Assembly (NCBI GenBank): GCA_964503595.1
Contig: CAZDAM010000013.1
Span: 1-46,283 of the forward strand
Direction: 5' to 3'
DNA: 46,283 bases
From: CAZDAM01 sp964503595
GTDB lineage: Bacteria; Muiribacteriota; UBA6191
Notes under the pieces: generated by a model
Told to the model about the DNA's origin: nothing
Database searches by the model: none
The model's input: only the letters and a program-made list of their open reading frames with translations
Program-made: the position numbers and the translations under genes
In this document: positions 43,574 to 46,283 of the stretch, one piece after another
How the letters are laid out: each line of letters starts with the position of its first letter
Numbering within the stretch: the first letter of the stretch is position 1

Positions 43574-46283
43574 TCAGCGCAGAATCGCCAGTTTCCCTGT
43601 TTTTACGTGAATCCGGCCACTTATGGATTCAAATCTGGCCCGATACAGATAGACTCCATTGGCCACATCCGTGCCGAGCCGGGACCTGAGATCCCAGTCC
43701 CGACGACCAGGCCCGGCAGGAGAAGAGGCCTCCAGAATCTGAATCAGCCCTCCGGCGGTATCATAGATCTGGATTTTCAGATTCCTGGCTGGCTCATTTG
43801 CCAGATAGCGAAAGGAAGCGAAATTTCCGCGCACCGGATTCGGGACCGTCTGAATCCATTCCAGCCCCTCTCCTCCAAGCAGGGTTACCGACTGGCTGAA
43901 ACGCTGTTTTTGCCCCGCCCGATCGGAGGCTTCCAGAATCATGGTTTCCTCTTTGATCTCACGGGTTTTTGGCAGTTCAACCTGAATCTTCTCTCCCTGA
44001 ATCCTGGTTTTCAGTTCTTTGGATTCTCCCAGCAGAATGCGCACCTGCTCCCAGGCCACTCCGGAGCCCTGATCCTCAATCTGTACCGGCAACTCCTGCC
44101 AGCCCGAAGCCAGGTAGCTTTCTCCTTCCCAGTGAATTTCCGGCTGAACCAGATCTTCTGCCAGGACATATTCATGGCCAAGAGTCAGAACCTGGGCGAC
44201 TCCCTCCTGAAAGGGAGCCGCAAATTTCAGCTCTCCCTGTTCCTGCCGATACCAGCCAAGCCAGGTGGAAGCCACCATTTTAGAAACCGATGGATTCAGA
44301 CGGATGGAAGCCGTTGCCCCATGAAGGCCGGGAGCCGAGCCAAAAATTCTGGCATCCCATCTGAGCTGGAGTTCCCCCTGTCTCTGATTCAGAGGAATCA
44401 GCCCCCCACCGGCAAAGACCAGACCTTCTCCCAGTCCGGCTCCTATCGAAAGCTTTTCCACAGGCCCCACTTTTTCAAGACTGAGTGAAGTCTGAAGACT
44501 GGCTGTCCCAATCCTGACTTCCAGATCCCTGAGAATCTCCCGACCATCCAGATCCTTGCCTTTGGCTCGAAAGACATACCAGCCGGGCTGGTCACGAGCC
44601 ATGATCAGGGGAACCGAAAAGGTGGAGGCCACCTTCTGATGAAAACGGGTTCTTTCTCCAATTGAAAGAGCGGAAAGAATCACATTCCCCCGATCCCGAA
44701 TCAGTTCAAACCGGGGAAGACTCAGGACACTCCCTGTATAGGTCACCGGAACTTCGACGGGCTCCTGCCGGGAAGATACAAAGCGGGCCACTGCAATGAC
44801 TTCCTTGGGATCCGCGGGATTCACAAAAAGGCGGATTTCAGCATCAGGTCCAAGATCGAGGCCTGCCCGAAACTCACGCCCTTCCATCACATAGGCTGCA
44901 TCATCCCGAAAATCAGAAAGCCGGCAGATCACATCGGCTCTGGGCAAGGGGCTCGTTTGGCTTACCGGAATCTGAACCGTAACGGTAAGAGTTCTTGAAG
45001 TGGTGCTCGTAGCCGGAAGAACTGACTTCACCGAAGTGTCCTGCCCCTCAAGACCGACCTTGAAGAAGCCGAAGCGGGGAAGCATCCCGGCTGTTTTGAC
45101 ATAGGACTTGGAAAATTCAGCCTCCACCTGAAATGTGGCCGTACTGATGATCACCCCGGATGTTGCCAGGCTCTTTCTCTGCCCCCCGCTCAGAAGCCAG
45201 AGGTTTTCCAGCCGAAAAGGCAATGGATCCACAACGACCGTACGCGGCGAAGACCAGGGACTGGAAAGTCCTTTCGGGTCAATCGAGCGAATGAAAATCT
45301 CAAAATTTTCCCGTGAACTCAAAGTTGTCCCCGGCAGAATCGCCACACTTCCCGAAGAGAGCCGGGACATCGGGAAAGTCGCCCGATACACCTCAGGACT
45401 GGATGCCAGATTCAGTCGATCCACCCTGACTTCCACCAGGGGCCGTCCAGCAATTGGTTGCCAGCCGAAATCCAGAATCAGATTCTTCAGAACCGGCAAT
45501 TCCCCATCTACCGGTTCCGGGGGGTTCAAAAGCCGGGGCACCGCATCAAGAGCCTGAATCACCCGCATATCCCGTTCTTCAATCCTCTGGTTTCCAGCTT
45601 TGTCTCTTGATTCCATCTTCAGGCGATAGTTTCCATCCAAAGGCAGCCCTGGGACAAAAGTCACATAGGAAAAGGCTTTCTGGGACTGATGGTAGGGAAA
45701 AGAAGGAGGACTCATCGAAGAGAGGGATGTGACTTCCACCTGGTTCAGAAGACTGGCCCCAACAACCTGATTGTCCACGTCCAGAAAATTCAGACTCAGG
45801 CTTAAGGTTGGGCCCGCATTGGAAAACGGTGGCTGGGAATCAAAATGACAGGGCCCGTCATCCATCACAAAACCGCTCAGATCAAGATAGAGCCCTCCGG
45901 TAGAGATTTTAAGGAAGTTTTCCGAAAGATCCGAAAGGCGAATCGTGGGAGCCTGGGAGTCATAGCGAAATCCCGAAAGAATTTCTCGCTGGTTCAGGGC
46001 ATTGTCCACAAGAACCGCTTTTAAATCATAAACCCCATCACGGCTGCCATCCTGAATCAGGGGCTGATTCTGCCCTCCCTGAGTTGGCAGGAATGCCACC
46101 TGAAATTCTCCCGAAAGCCCGTTTCCTGTTACGGAAAGAACTTTTGATTCTCCCTGCAAAGGACCTGTGATCCATGGATCAGGAGGAATGCTGAAGGATT
46201 GAGTCAGTGCCAGGCTTAAACCTGAAGACGGATGCAGGCCTGAGGGAACGGCAAGATTATGGGCAACGGGATCCGAAACATTC
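43574..46283 (-). CDS. Large secreted Ig-like repeat protein, N-terminus beyond the window
   Basis: At least 902 codons; the frame stays open to the window edge, so the start and any signal peptide are missing. Contains D-x-x-G-N-type modules (DKAGNQRIEE, DRAGQKQRF) and fibronectin-like sequence (LDFGWQPIAGRPLVEVRVDRL). It shares an NPADP-E...VPVTYTG-like block with the giant neighbour. The last 96 residues form the sorting-type domain: VPNPVRGNFASFRY, IQIYDTAGGLI, WDLRSRLGTDVANGVYLYRARF and the end KLAILR. The stop is 6 bp before the next gene, so both are in one operon. Function unknown; probably surface-exposed. Confidence 0.85.
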   Translation of the reverse strand, partial: NVSDPVAHNLAVPSGLHPSSGLSLALTQSFSIPPDPWITGPLQGESKVLSVTGNGLSGEFQVAFLPTQGGQNQPLIQDGSRDGVYDLKAVLVDNALNQREILSGFRYDSQAPTIRLSDLSENFLKISTGGLYLDLSGFVMDDGPCHFDSQPPFSNAGPTLSLSLNFLDVDNQVVGASLLNQVEVTSLSSMSPPSFPYHQSQKAFSYVTFVPGLPLDGNYRLKMESRDKAGNQRIEERDMRVIQALDAVPRLLNPPEPVDGELPVLKNLILDFGWQPIAGRPLVEVRVDRLNLASSPEVYRATFPMSRLSSGSVAILPGTTLSSRENFEIFIRSIDPKGLSSPWSSPRTVVVDPLPFRLENLWLLSGGQRKSLATSGVIISTATFQVEAEFSKSYVKTAGMLPRFGFFKVGLEGQDTSVKSVLPATSTTSRTLTVTVQIPVSQTSPLPRADVICRLSDFRDDAAYVMEGREFRAGLDLGPDAEIRLFVNPADPKEVIAVARFVSSRQEPVEVPVTYTGSVLSLPRFELIRDRGNVILSALSIGERTRFHQKVASTFSVPLIMARDQPGWYVFRAKGKDLDGREILRDLEVRIGTASLQTSLSLEKVGPVEKLSIGAGLGEGLVFAGGGLIPLNQRQGELQLRWDARIFGSAPGLHGATASIRLNPSVSKMVASTWLGWYRQEQGELKFAAPFQEGVAQVLTLGHEYVLAEDLVQPEIHWEGESYLASGWQELPVQIEDQGSGVAWEQVRILLGESKELKTRIQGEKIQVELPKTREIKEETMILEASDRAGQKQRFSQSVTLLGGEGLEWIQTVPNPVRGNFASFRYLANEPARNLKIQIYDTAGGLIQILEASSPAGPGRRDWDLRSRLGTDVANGVYLYRARFESISGRIHVKTGKLAILR

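Overview
The window is one nearly unidirectional block of chromosome: every protein gene lies on the minus strand, so transcription runs from high to low coordinates, and only one tRNA gene is on the plus strand. It carries core genes (str, S10, spc and alpha ribosomal clusters, secY, adk, rpoA, murA), so it is chromosomal, not plasmid or phage. A diderm (Gram-negative-type) bacterium is suggested by peptide importers of YejABE/Dpp type, murA, and two large exported proteins that end in FlgD-like/type IX-secretion-like sorting tails. Such tails are common in Bacteroidetes/FCB-type and several uncultivated phyla. I cannot name the phylum from sequence alone. Base composition looks near 50% GC by eye (not computed).

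Layout in the direction of transcription. (1) 46283-36713: two tandem very large secreted repeat proteins; the first is cut by the window edge. Both have Ig-like modules with D-x-x-G-N signatures and end in K(I/L)A(V/I)LR. (2) 36546-33568: str cluster rpsL-rpsG-fusA, with a strong promoter whose -35 box contains the stop codon of the giant gene; tuf is missing. (3) A long hairpin terminator or attenuator at 33441-33488. (4) 33387-19106: the S10, spc and alpha clusters fused in order rpsJ-rplC-rplD-rplW-rplB-rpsS-rplV-rpsC-rplP-rpmC-rpsQ-rplN-rplX-rplE-rpsN-rpsH-rplF-rplR-rpsE-rpmD-rplO-secY-adk-rpmJ-rpsM-rpsK-rpsD-rpoA-rplQ. Internal promoters lie before rplP and before rplO. The usual map and infA are absent. 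A perfect terminator follows rplQ. (5) 19035-16811: two ECF/CbiO-type ABC ATPases and a class II aldolase-family protein. The aldolase 3' end runs antisense into a tRNA-Leu(GAG) gene and its terminator. (6) 16540-2056: an uninterrupted run of eleven genes with junctions of at most about 15 bp. It holds a YejABE-like importer with two ATPases, then a second Opp/Dpp importer with enlarged permeases, then murA. (7) tRNA-Ser(GCU) with its own promoter and terminator, then a DnaQ-type exonuclease fused to a degenerate UvrC-like region.

The ribosomal block supplies translation, Sec export and RNA polymerase alpha. The peptide-importer block would bring oligopeptides into the cell and places murA, the first committed step of peptidoglycan synthesis, in the same transcription unit. 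The two giant proteins look like surface or secreted structural/adhesive proteins. The most unusual parts are the double peptide-importer/murA operon with its inserted domains and membrane-anchored binding proteins, the paired giant proteins with a shared sorting tail next to the str promoter, and the overlap of a coding gene with a tRNA and its terminator. No rRNA, CRISPR array, insertion sequence or phage gene was seen, and no gene-free stretch exceeds about 300 bases.
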